The notes below the pieces were generated by a model. It ran no database searches. It saw only the letters and a program-made list of their open reading frames with translations, and was not told where the DNA came from. From assembly GCF_011397635.1 (NCBI RefSeq), contig NC_064769.1:22089207-22153206 (forward strand): a stretch of DNA of 64,000 nt, read 5' to 3'. The position numbers were made by a program, and so were the translations under genes. The DNA is from Epinephelus fuscoguttatus (lineage: Eukaryota > Chordata > Actinopteri > Perciformes > Serranidae). Below, piece by piece: positions 42,401 through 49,860 of this stretch (the first letter of the stretch is position 1; the number at the start of each line of letters is the position of its first letter).

Positions 42401-44168
42401 GGAAAAAAAGTTTACCAAACTGAACTGAACTGTATCAGACTGCTTGGTGGAAACGAGGCTTAAAAGTGCTTGCTTTTGCCACTGACAGGCTCTGAAGTAT
42501 CTGACAACGGTTTGGAAAGGATCCCTACAGAGGTGGATGTGTAACATCCTTTCTGTTAAATTAGCAACAGCCTAAAAAATCACTATCACCGGTCCAACCA
42601 GACTCCATTAAAATAAACAGTAATTTTGTCATCGTAAAACACACTTCATTCAAAGTCGACAGAAATAAAATAAAACTCACAAACTGTCGTAGCACATATT
42701 TTATCACTGTTCCAACAGTCTGCAACTTCGATTTGTTTGAAATTAACCCTTAATTCACCCAGGTAGGTGTGAAAACATGCTGCCTCTATACACACTAAAA
42801 TTACTGTTTATTTATTTAAATGAAGTCTGGTTTGTTTGCTAACAGCGAATTCAGCGCTGTTTGAGGTTAGACAAAAAAGGTCTTACTCTTTAACAAAGAG
42901 GTCTATCTCTGTCGGGATCCTTTCCATAATGTTGGCAGACACTTATAATAATAATCTGAGCTTGTCAGTGGCAAAACAAGCACTTATTGTGGATGTAACT
43001 TGATGGTGCACAAATGCCCTGAGTGGTTACAGCAGCCAGTTTTGCATCTTGCTCAAAACTAAACCAGTTCCATAAATCGTTGCCTCCATTAGTCGCTCAG
43101 ACACAAAAACAAGGGAAAACAGGGTCCAGGTTGAAAAATATCAAAGTTACCCTTTAAGTATAACAGTGGTAATTTAGTGGTGGATCAGTCAGTCAATTTT
43201 AGGTCAAGTTGGTTATTTAAAATCATGATTTTTATAATTTATACATATTGATAACACTTGTTTGACCCTTAAAATCAAAGCCCACTCCCATTTGCTGTTC
43301 ACGTATCATTAGCTGTGAGCTCAATTTAAAGGATGTCTTGATGCCAGAGGCAGGAAACAGCCCTCAGTGCTACAGGAGACTCAGATTCACGATGTCCCCC
43401 ACAGGATGCAGAAAGACTCACGTCTAGCTCAGAAGGTAGACTACCCCGCTTTCGGAGGGACAGGCGTGCCCGCTGCCACAGCCAATGGTACCTCAGTAAG
43501 TGCACAGTTCTTCCTTCATGCAACTGCCATTGTTAGCACTTACTTTGTTTCCATTTCTCACTTCTTCTCGTGCGTTAACCGCAAGATACGATAGTGAACT
43601 GTGAACCGAGGCTCTGTTTCACAAACATCCACACTTTCTGCTTCTGTTGTGTCCTCAGATGGGAGATAAGACTCTGGCTCAAAGTGCTCAGATGTATCAC
43701 TACCAACATCAAAAACAACAGATGCTCTCGATGGGAAAGTAAGTTGTTCTCTGTTTTACTACATTCTCTGCCACTCCCTCCTTTCACCCTTTTTTTTATC
43801 TCTTGCGATTTAATGTGGACTTTTCAGCCACATCCTCTGACCTTATGACCTCTTTGCCTTAACTCAAGTGCGTGTTTTTTTTTTTTGTTTTTTTTTCCCT
43901 TCTGCAGAAACAAACCTGAACAGAAAGTCACTGACACAGAGGTCACATCAGATGAGGAGGAAGTGGGTGGAGACTTTACAGTATATGAGTGCCCCGGACT
44001 TGCACCGGTGGGTAGACACACAGGCACACGCGCGCCAAAAACCAGTCATCTCTGATGTTTTATGACTGAAAATCAATTTCCTTTTCTCCTTGACAGACAG
44101 GGGAGATGGAAGTGAAGAACCCTCTCTTTGATGACTCAACTTTACATTATCAGGGGAATCACAAGTGA
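9083..44168 (+). CDS. npdc1: Neural proliferation, differentiation and control protein 1 (nine coding exons)
   Basis: Coding exons 9083-9197, 24980-25129, 39245-39358, 39582-39809, 40284-40350, 43405-43495, 43659-43738, 43908-44007 and 44097-44168 join in phase through GT-AG introns to 338 residues, close to the mammalian protein (about 325). The order is: a Leu-rich signal peptide (about 1-36), a six-cysteine lumenal block (C43, C49, C57, C64, C67, C79), an acidic DLDEEIDYLHSVIEKQ segment, a Ser/Thr/Ala/Pro-rich stalk, one transmembrane helix (about 203-224, own exon), then a cytoplasmic tail with QKVDYPAFGG, TSDEEEVGGDF and the closing VKNPLFDDSTLHYQ. NPDC1 is a type I membrane protein mainly of neural cells, linked to growth control and vesicle traffic. 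The start at 9083 has A at -3 and begins the signal peptide. pou5f3 follows, as in other vertebrates. Confidence 0.93.
9198..12050 (+). other. npdc1 intron 1, left part
   Basis: Start of the 15.8 kb first intron. About 9940-10200 resembles interspersed fish repeat (a run with 'gatattgtgtcgatacacgg'), but I could not define its ends. 11700-11880 is less repeat-like and holds paired homeodomain-type motifs (see findings). No gene is seen. Confidence 0.4.
12051..12986 (+). mobile_element. Non-autonomous inverted-repeat transposon with internal tandem units
   Basis: The left end 'ttaaaggtccagtgtgtcag' pairs with a degenerate inverse copy at 12934-12986 that includes 'tcctcactgctcgatgcc' and ends 'cactgctctttcaaa'. 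The same family is present at 56311-57048. The interior carries about 2.6 tandem copies of a roughly 200-base unit starting near 12331, 12537 and 12727; each contains 'aacactgat', a 'ttaaatca' region, 'aattcggctcc' and 'aaaaacct'. No transposase frame is seen. Confidence 0.75.
12331..12855 (+). repeat. Internal tandem triplication inside the 12 kb transposon
   Basis: Three diverged copies: 12331-12536, 12537-12726 and a shorter 12727-12855. Conserved points in each are 'gaaacactgattt'-like, 'ccaggt', 'gaggaagag'-like and 'ggctccYgRtaaaaacc'. A copy of the same unit lies inverted at 25980-26275 inside a different element. Confidence 0.7.
12987..15712 (+). other. npdc1 intron 1, middle part
   Basis: No gene is seen. 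The stretch 14900-15030 looks like decayed interspersed repeat. The rest is AT-rich single-copy-looking sequence without features I can name. Confidence 0.35.
15713..15772. repeat. (GT)30 microsatellite
   Basis: Uninterrupted GT dinucleotides over 60 bases in npdc1 intron 1. Likely polymorphic in length. Confidence 0.97.
16571..17618. mobile_element. Inverted-repeat DNA transposon, non-autonomous
   Basis: The left end begins 'aaaggaatacttcacccaca' followed by 'aaatgaccatctatc'. The inverse, with changes, lies at about 17560-17618 ('gtaactgatatacaaatg', 'atcattgtgtgggc'). This pair of ends is typical of a common teleost miniature element. It also contains a near-perfect hairpin (16681-16778) and a third copy of its 'ttggattctccattcactg' segment near 17507. 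No transposase is seen. Confidence 0.65.
16681..16778. repeat. Near-perfect 43-base inverted repeat (hairpin)
   Basis: Arms 16681-16723 and 16736-16778 match at 42 of 43 positions around a 12-base pyrimidine-rich loop. The 'catgtttccacagtgaacg' part also occurs once more in direct orientation just to the left (about 16662-16680). Confidence 0.9.
17619..20802 (+). other. npdc1 intron 1, gene-free part
   Basis: No gene recognised. It contains a 24-base inverted repeat at 20307-20393 and short GT-rich tracts near 19080. Some of it (18100-18700) looks less repetitive and could include regulatory sequence, but nothing specific is visible. Confidence 0.35.
20307..20393. repeat. 24-base inverted repeat
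   Basis: Arms 20307-20330 and 20370-20393 ('ttttatggggaagaaaat' and its inverse) match at 23 of 24 positions. A direct repeat 'tcttgttaattcag' lies in the loop (about 20349) and again just after the right arm (about 20398). Confidence 0.85.
20803..21002. repeat. TTTTA-type low-complexity array
   Basis: About 200 bases of imperfect TTTTA/ATTTT pentamers with interspersed 'tttaattcac'. Simple-sequence DNA with no coding potential. Confidence 0.9.
21003..22077 (+). other. npdc1 intron 1, gene-free part
   Basis: No gene, RNA or well-defined repeat recognised. Confidence 0.3.
22078..22109. repeat. (TG)n microsatellite
   Basis: About 16 uninterrupted TG units in npdc1 intron 1. Confidence 0.95.
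22425..22900. mobile_element. Possible decayed interspersed element
   Basis: The start 'ttaaaggtatactttgaagg' resembles the left end of a common fish repeat, and the interior has the mixed composition of such elements. I could not find the matching right end, so the boundaries are a guess. Confidence 0.3.
22901..24427 (+). other. npdc1 intron 1, gene-free part
   Basis: No gene recognised. The region 24000-24380 is not obviously repetitive and could hold conserved non-coding sequence. This would need a cross-species alignment to decide. Confidence 0.3.
24428..24463. repeat. (GT)n microsatellite
   Basis: About 18 GT units, followed by TTG-type repeats and a T tract to 24486. Confidence 0.95.
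25196..25420 (+). repeat. Interspersed repeat, copy 1
   Basis: Matches 30661-30900 over most of its length: 'gcagttcctcaaatgtccac', 'cacttgaggct', 'agtagaaataaacatgttt', 'cagcctggt' and a closing 'ggatgaattttt'-like part. It is a diverged interspersed family in npdc1 intron 2. The superfamily is not known to me. Confidence 0.75.
25539..25908. mobile_element. hAT-like non-autonomous transposon
   Basis: The left end 'cagggtgtcaaattcattt' pairs with the right end 'gtatgtttgacaccc' in inverse orientation. The flanks ATTTAAAA (25531-25538) and ATTTAAAT (25909-25916) agree at 7 of 8 positions, as an aged 8-base hAT target duplication would. The interior has 'aggggccacatacagcc' and its inverse, typical of this kind of element. 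Confidence 0.65.
25913..26573 (-). mobile_element. Inverted-repeat element sharing an interior with the 12 kb transposon
   Basis: Ends 'aatgtgcaatatgttacttt' (about 25915) and the inverse 'aaaagttacacattatatct' (about 26550) form diverged terminal repeats of a family common in teleosts. The interior 25980-26275, read on the minus strand, matches the tandem unit of the element at 12331-12855 ('aaacactgata', 'ctgctttattca', 'aaatcaccaggt', 'ggataatttggct'). It lies directly beside the hAT-like element. Confidence 0.6.
26652..27640 (-). mobile_element. 3' end of a non-LTR retrotransposon (LINE), decayed
   Basis: Read on the minus strand, 27240-27000 translates to a typical LINE ORF2 C-terminal tail: LLLLVYKALHRLGPSYIA, then PPRTLRSSAAGILEVP, APKL, NTLPIYIREASS and LKTHRFI. 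A stop replaces the expected Trp in APKL(W)NTLP, so it is dead. Upstream remnants such as LNNLGKLTP and AARVLT fit the preceding region with further stops. The element ends at 26652 in an AATAAT/GATAAT tail with 'actttatttatatagcacct', a sequence common at fish LINE 3' ends. It looks like L2/CR1 type; the clade is uncertain. Confidence 0.75.
27641..29798 (+). other. npdc1 intron 2, gene-free part
   Basis: Pyrimidine-rich stretch at 27830-28320, then mixed sequence. 28330-28680 contains several AT-rich homeodomain-like words ('ggattaataattta', 'ggaattattggcggcgg') and no obvious repeat. No gene is recognised. Confidence 0.3.
29802..30655. mobile_element. PIF/Harbinger-like non-autonomous transposon
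   Basis: Terminal inverted repeats of about 40 bases: left 'agcctagttcacattacacg', right (as its inverse) 'aggctagttcacattacacg', continuing to GATTTTG with few differences. Both sides are flanked by TAA (29799-29801 and 30656-30658), the three-base target duplication expected for PIF/Harbinger. The interior is relatively GC-rich and has no intact transposase, so movement would have needed an enzyme supplied elsewhere. Confidence 0.8.
30661..30900 (+). repeat. Interspersed repeat, copy 2
   Basis: Second copy of the family at 25196-25420 (shared 'cttcagttcctcaaatggcc', 'aaataaacatgtttgcagcc'). It starts immediately after the PIF/Harbinger-like element. Confidence 0.75.
30901..35699 (+). other. 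npdc1 intron 2, gene-free part
   Basis: No gene seen. 30930-31850 has the look of decayed transposon ('agccccttttacacttcctg' start; 'gtcatagagtgctcc' near 31235 recurs inverted near 31805). 33800-35500 looks mostly single-copy. Confidence 0.3.
32870..33290. repeat. Degenerate repeat built on 'agatatcYacaa'
   Basis: The word 'agatatccacaa' or close variants ('agatatctacaa', 'agatatccaca', 'agatattcaca') occurs about seven times with irregular spacing of roughly 40-90 bases, together with recurring 'tcaaaattcaatt'. It resembles the interior of an old tandem or inverted-repeat element. Confidence 0.6.
35700..35920 (+). repeat. Fragment of the 56 kb transposon family
   Basis: Aligns by eye with 56650-56890: 'aaacctctgtggatca', 'gaaagagtcataa', 'cttgtttgc', 'ttttac', 'tggggaaa' and 'gagctgcc' follow in the same order. 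The 56 kb copy lies in a complete inverted-repeat element (56311-57048), so this is a partial copy. Confidence 0.65.
35921..39244 (+). other. npdc1 intron 2, right part
   Basis: Contains probable fish repeat at 35990-36130 ('gtttaggcactaaaactaa') and 36180-36980 without defined ends. No gene is seen up to the acceptor at 39244. Confidence 0.3.
40713..42463. mobile_element. Middle inverted-repeat transposon of the nest
   Basis: Ends 'taaagcctcatttccaac' and 'gtggaaacgaggcttaa' are inverse copies. The left side carries repeated 'ggtatggtacctctggaacc' and the right side 'tgaactgaactgtatcagac'. It inserted into the outer element and was itself interrupted by the hAT-like element at 41263-42137. 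Its right part is also found inverted at 1911-2135. Confidence 0.75.
41263..42137. mobile_element. Inner hAT-like transposon of the nest
   Basis: Terminal inverted repeats 'tagggatgcaccgaa' and 'ttcggtgcatcccta' match over 14 of 15 bases, with sub-terminal 'tattcggtaaccgaatatat'. Flanks ATAATTTC (41255-41262) and ATTATTTC (42138-42145) agree at 7 of 8 positions, the 8-base duplication expected for hAT. At 875 bases it is too short for a full hAT transposase, and no intact frame is seen. Confidence 0.85.
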
Positions 44169-44179
44169 ATGCTGACACT

Positions 44180-44181
<2 letters not shown>

Positions 44182-44235
<54 letters not shown>
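44182..44235. repeat. (CA)27 microsatellite in the npdc1 3' UTR
   Basis: Uninterrupted CA repeat starting 14 bases after the npdc1 stop codon, so it is expected to be transcribed. Confidence 0.97.
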
Positions 44236-44237
<2 letters not shown>

Positions 44238-44815
44238 CCATTTATTTGGAAGAAACCACTTGATCTCACACTGCATGCATAGAAATTGAGGTTCCTGGCA
44301 GAGGCTGAGGTGATAAAAATGATTGTTTTCTTCTTAGCCCTTTACTGTATCAGCTTTTAATACGACAAATGTACATCGGTTTCTTGTTAATTTATTTCTG
44401 TCACTGATTTGAAGCGTTTCTGTCTTTTAACATGACGATTTGAGAGTCATCCCTATATGTGTTTTTCCTGTCTATATGTCAAACTCTTAATTAAGATTTC
44501 CCTCTCCTCTTTTGTTACTCTCCTTGATTTCTGCAGCTATTTCCAAAGAATGTGATCCAATAGCAGACATGTAAACAACCCACACACATACATAAGTTGA
44601 GAAATAGGTGCCCTCTCCTTGTTTTGTCATGCATAGTTTAGAGGCTAAACCACATTCCTGACAGAAACCCAGGAAATGTTTAAAATCAGACCTCTGTGAA
44701 AAGACTCCCTGACACAACACAAGGTTTAGCATTGGAAATGTTACCGTTCGTGTTGCTAATTTTATCCCTTGTCATATAAACTGCACATAAAGATTTTAAG
44801 ATTATAGAATATAAG

Positions 44816-44825
<10 letters not shown>

Positions 44826-44848
<23 letters not shown>
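44826..44848. repeat. (AT)n microsatellite
   Basis: About 11 AT units in the npdc1 3' UTR. Confidence 0.9.
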
Positions 44849-45188
44849 GAAAATGAAGTACTTGATGATGTCTGTTTGCATGGTTTGACTGTACTGTTTT
44901 TGAATCATGGCAATGCTTTGATGAATTATTCTGCCTCCTGTGTGTATGCATCCCGTCGCTGGGGGAGGGAATTTACAGTAAAAGTGACCCTTGAGCACTT
45001 GAATGACACTTTGGTGAAGGACTATACTGATGGATGTGTAGGTGGTAAATATCACTATCTTGTATCGTCCCTCTTTCCTCTCTGTCCTCCTGTCGGTCCC
45101 AAGTTAACTTCGTGCTGCAAAATGTACATACAAAGAGTGAATGTGTTCACTTTTTATAGATATTTGTACATGCAGACCAAGGATTGGA

Positions 45189-45194
45189 ATTAAA
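45189..45194 (+). terminator. Likely npdc1 poly(A) signal
   Basis: ATTAAA, the commonest variant of AATAAA, lies about 1.0 kb after the npdc1 stop and just before the downstream minisatellite. Confidence 0.45.
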
Positions 45195-45362
45195 AGTTTT
45201 TACCACATGTGAAAATGAATTTGTTTACCCTTTTCCTTCTGTGCTTCTCATGGTATACACTTAATATTAAGTTGTTTTACTGTGTACATTTTGGGGTATT
45301 TAAAGCCTTTACTGGAAATGCAGGCAAAATGACAAGAAATAAGGAAGCCCACTTAGCCAAAA

Positions 45363-46030
45363 TGAGCTGGCCCAGCATCGGCCCAAACTCTGCAGGCTGG
45401 AAGAAATAAGTCGGGCCGCGTCCTGTTGCCTGACTGGGCTGAGACTCGGCATGAATGGGGTCCCAGAATCAGGCTGAATTGCGGCTGCTGACACTGCCAT
45501 CACTGGGCTGTTGTCAAAAATGACCTGGCCCAGTGTTGGCCCAAACTCAACACACTGGAAGAATTAAGTTGAGCTGCATCCAGTTGCCTGAATCAGCTAA
45601 GACTCAGCATGAATGAGGTCCCAGAAACAGGCCAAGTAAACTGGTCCGATTCCGGCTGCCAACTCTGCCATCACTGGGCTGTTGTCAAAAATGATCTGCC
45701 CAGCACTGGCCCAAACTCGGCACACTGTAAGGAATACGACAGCTGAGACTTGGCATGAAGGATGCCCTTGAATCAGGCCAAATGAACTGCCTAATTCTGG
45801 CTGCTGACTGCCATTATGACTGTTGTCAAAAATGAGCTGGCCCAACAACGGCCCAAACTTGGAATGCTGGCAGAAAAAAGTCAGGCCGTTTCCAGTTGCT
45901 TGACTCAAGCTGAGACTCTGCACGAAAGATGCCCCTCAATCGGGCCAAAAGAACTGGCCTGATTTCGGCAGCCAACACTGCAAGAGAGGTGCAACAAGGG
46001 TCCAAACGCTGGACATTGTGGCTCATGGTC
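45363..46030. repeat. Minisatellite of about 155-base units
   Basis: Four or more diverged tandem copies begin at 45363, 45521, 45692 and 45833 with 'tgagctggcccaRc' variants. Each contains 'ggcccaaactc', 'ctggaagaa', 'gttgcctgactcagct', 'gagactcggcatgaa' and 'ccatcactgggctgttgtc' words. Unit spacing is 158, 171 and 141 bases. It lies directly behind the npdc1 poly(A) signal. Confidence 0.85.
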
Positions 46031-46289
46031 AGCACTTAAAATTTGTTAAAGTAAAACAAAATAAAACATAAAGGGGTTAGGGGTTAACTGTACTCATATT
46101 ATCTGGTAATAAGTGAAATACATAATCTTTTTTTGAGAAATTATATTATCCGTGTTATCGCCTTTAACAACAGTCGGTGCAAACTTAGTCTGTCAAACTT
46201 TATTTTAAAGTCTAGTTGAGATATCACAGTTTCCAAAGATAGATAATATTGCAGACAAAATATCTGGTATGAAATCATGCACAGGACCT

Positions 46290-46830
46290 TTATTTTTTCA
46301 ATTATCTATTTGATTTTTTATTTAACCTTTATTTAACCAGGAAGTCCCATTGAGATTGAAAATCTCTTTTACAAGACAGACCTGGCCGAGGTAGCAGTCA
46401 ATCAAAACATGTTTAAAATGCAACAAATACAACATATAATACAAAAATTAGCATACATAGTGGCCTCTCAAGAAAAACAAGCACATGTCTCTGTCACCAC
46501 ATTCTTTATGATGCCCTTAAATTCATCAATGGATATAAGTGTTTCTAATTTTAGATCTTTTTGGAGATTGTTCCACATCCAAGGTGCAGAGTAGGAGTAT
46601 GCAGGTTTCCCCAGATACCCAGGGTACATTATAGCAACCACCTGGAGGAGCATGGCTGGTAACTACCAGAGCTGACACACAGATGAAATAGTAGATGAAA
46701 TAGTGCTGCAGTAAAAACATGGAGTATCTCACCCAGTGAGACATCTGACCACGTCCAAATCTTTATGTACATGTGGATGATAATATACTTAATGAACAAT
46801 ATTTCGATGTGTATTGAAAACAATAATTTT
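46290..46830 (-). mobile_element. 3' end of a non-LTR retrotransposon (LINE)
   Basis: On the minus strand, 46653-46468 translates to a LINE ORF2-like tail including YSAPWMWNNLQKDLK and LISIDEFKGII. The 3' untranslated part on the plus strand shows 'tttaacctttatttaacca' and 'agtcccattgagatt', which recur at the 3' ends of teleost LINEs. The element is 5' truncated; the true left limit of the copy (beyond about 46830) is unclear. Confidence 0.65.
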
Positions 46831-47717
46831 AAGTAAGGACAGGTATGCCCTTTCTTGCCACATACAGATCAATGTGGTCTTTTGGTTTTTGATATCTAAC
46901 TCTAAAGATTCACAAGTACCTTTTTTGGTAATAGAAAGAGCATATCCTTCACAGCCATCATTTTAAATATAGAATTAATTTTCTTCCAGAAAAGACAGTT
47001 CAGACTAAGATGATTTCTCTAACCTTTAAGAGGAAGCTTCATGTCAGGAAGTTAAAGAGGGAGGTCTGATCAACTTGAAGCAATGGAACAAACTATTTCA
47101 AAATATGTCTTGGTGAAACCAGTCCAACTTTAAACATCATGAACCCCTGAAGTTATGGCGTAACTGTAGGGAGTCAGATAGACTTAGATATATATTTGGT
47201 TTTGCTGACTCAGCAGGTCAAACCAAGGCGCTACACCCACTTCCTGTTCAGGTTAACTCTGCCATCACACATTCACCTTTCACCTCACAGTGTGACACAC
47301 CTGGTGTTGCCTACTGCCTCAAGCTTTCGCTGACTGTCTGGTTTTTGGTGATCCTGTTTGACCTTGTGTTACCTTCAGGACAACGACTACACTCAGAAAG
47401 TGTGTGTGTGTGTGTTGGGGGTAGGGGCAGAGAGAAAGCTTGCATGTACCTCCGTGTGGGTTTTTGTGTATGTGCTTGTATGTCCGTGTGTGTTGGGGAG
47501 GGGATGGGTCAGTCTCCCATCCCCATTGAGCCACATGCCAAGGGCCATTAAAGCCCTTTGTGCTGGTGGACAGTGGAAGGAAGGCAGCCATTGGCCCCTC
47601 GGATAAAAACCTGGGTGGGTGGAGGGTCTGTGAAGGTGGGTATCAAAGGCAGGGCCGTTAGGAAGAAAATCAAAAAGCCATCAGACTTGTTTGTGGGAGA
47701 CGTTTGTGCTGCTCAAC

Positions 47718-47763
47718 AGGATGGGCGGTATTGAGATTCCAGGATGGGCGGTATTGAGATTCC
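47718..47763. repeat. Exact 23-base tandem duplication
   Basis: The 23-base unit (aggatgggcggt, then attgagattcc) occurs at 47718-47740 and identically at 47741-47763. The lack of any change suggests a recent duplication. Confidence 0.95.
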
Positions 47764-48554
47764 ATAACTATCAGATTCGACTTTTAAAAGTAGTGACTGA
47801 TATTTATGCCTGTATTTATCTTAATTAAAAAAAACATTCCAGTAAAGCAAGAATTTTTAAAGTTATTTTTGGGTGTAGGCTGGGCTACAGTGTCTGCTCA
47901 GTAAGTTATTTATAACTTGTCATTTCGAGACATCTTCAGAAATGTCACCAGTTTGTAGGGCATTTATAATAAACACATCTTAAAAGTGCTTTTTTTACTA
48001 ACCACATGAACCGCTAAATAAAACTCACACCATATCCTGTTGAGGTGACAAGTGCAGCTAGATTAACTTCACATGTTTAGACATGCCAAAACCCATACAT
48101 CCTCACATGCAAGACAATGGTCCATGTGTCAAAATAGAAAGCTACATTCACAGCAACATTTCCGCTAAAAGGCAGACCTAACACATCTTTATACAGCAGG
48201 ACTTGTCATCAGTCTGCAGCACCTCCCAGACTTGTATCACACAGACTTCAAATACAGCCTACAGTGAAAACGGGAAGAACGATTAAAAGAAGAAGAGCAG
48301 TAATTTTAATGAGCAATGGGTAGTCGGATACTTTGGGGTTGGTAGTGGTAGTTTTGTCTCCACTGGTGTGACTGGTTGAGGTGTGCGACACATTCACACT
48401 GCTGCTGCTGCTGCATCCACAGGTTTTTCTTTTGTCTGGAACTTTCTCCCTTCTCTCTGTTTGACCAGACTTGCCCTGCCAGCAGCGAGCTGATCTCTTG
48501 AGGTGTCTGGAAGAGGCCACTTAAAAAGAACTAAAGACAAGATCTGAGACATCT

Positions 48555-48572
48555 GGGGGGGGGGGGGGGGGG
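48555..48572. repeat. G18 homopolymer
   Basis: Eighteen consecutive G. Long G runs are rare and prone to sequencing and polymerase error, so the exact length may not be reliable. Confidence 0.95.
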
Positions 48573-49860
48573 TTCAACTAAATCCCCAGATACTCCCCTC
48601 ACACATCTCCTCCTCACTGTACCGAGCCATTCAACACTGACCCCCTCGCTCCCCTCCTCCCTCCTTTGGACACCCTGAGAGCTCTGTCCTCTGCTGTCCC
48701 TTTCTCTCTGAGGGCCCTGCCTGAAGTCTACTGTCCCTCTTTGCTGTCTGTCTTTTGCATGACAATTATTCTGCCAAGTCCATGGCCCAGGACAATGCTT
48801 GTATAGTTGGGGTTTGATGTCTTTTAAGCTACTGACCAGGCTCGTGTGGTCTTCCTAAGATCCCCTGGTCCTGGACCTACATAACTTTGTATCTGGAAGG
48901 AAGACAGTGCCGGTTATAGTGATAACTGCTGTTTGCAACCTGATTTGACTTCCCCCAGAGGACCATGAGATAACTCACAACAAAATAGAGATATACTGCT
49001 GCATAAAATCCTCCGATTACAGCTGGAAATCCCCAACCTCTCTGTCTAATTCATGCTGCTAATGTCAGATCTCAAACTGCTAAAAAAAAATCAGAAGCAC
49101 GGTCCAAGGGACTTTTTGAAAATGTTCAAAATATATCATCCCTTTTTAGACTATTATGCAATCAAATTTCATGCAATTTGAGATTATAAGCCTTCCACAT
49201 CTCTACCACACCTTTCTGCTGCTCTTAGCAGTACGTACTTTGCTCCCATTAGAAATAAAATCAATCCATGTATGGCATTTATGCAGTTATGTTTTTGTTG
49301 TTGTTTTCTTTCTCTTTCTTTATGAAACCTTAATAAAAACAACTTGAAATAAAAAAAAAGATCCTTTGATTACTAGTTAATAACATTGATTAGCAGGCAC
49401 AATCTGTTTTTTCCACCATTTTTAGTTCATTTTAGTAACTCCTGTACTTATTATGCTCATATTGTTACTCTATTTGGCACTGGTTTTTGCTTTTGCTCCT
49501 AGAAAACACTTCAGTCTTGTATATTTGTATATTCTGCCAGATATTTAATACTCTAAAACCGGGCCCAGTGAGTGACCCTGACCCGGGGAATCCACTGAAT
49601 ATCTGGTTGGTACTGGTTATGAATGGTTAAAATTGTGGTTACTGCAGTTACTGTAATTTGAAGCATTCTCTGACACAAGATTTTCCTCCAGGATAAATAA
49701 AAAAGTTCCATTAAATTGAATTGAATTAATTACATAGAACAAGCTGCAACAGTAATATCATTATTCCAACTGTTCACCAGTCAGGTATTACTTTATTTGA
49801 AGGGGCCACAAGTCAAATCAATATTGAAACTGGCTGCCAAGAGAAGGAATTTGATTCGCT

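Larger units (their letters stand above)
40519..43157. mobile_element. Outer inverted-repeat transposon of a three-level nest
   Basis: The left end (40521-40625: 'gtatttttcaagctgg', 'actaatgaaggcaacaattt', 'tattgagcaaga') and right end (43030-43157, the inverse: 'atatttttcaacctgg', 'actaatggaggcaacgattt', 'ttttgagcaaga') form diverged repeats over about 100 bases. The family ends are common in teleosts. It fills most of npdc1 intron 5 (40351-43404) and was split by the element at 40713-42463. Confidence 0.7.
44169..45210 (+). other. npdc1 3' UTR
   Basis: The sequence after the stop at 44168 includes a long CA repeat (44182-44235) and an AT repeat (44826-44848). It reaches a likely poly(A) signal ATTAAA at 45189-45194, preceded by U-rich 'tttttatagatatttgtac'. 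No other gene is visible. Confidence 0.6.
46831..49860. other. npdc1-pou5f3 intergenic region, left part
   Basis: No gene recognised. It includes a 23-base tandem duplication (47718-47763), a G18 tract (48555-48572) and a 90-codon minus-strand open frame at 48248-48520 ending in a hydrophobic segment, which lacks an ATG (see findings). Confidence 0.35.
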
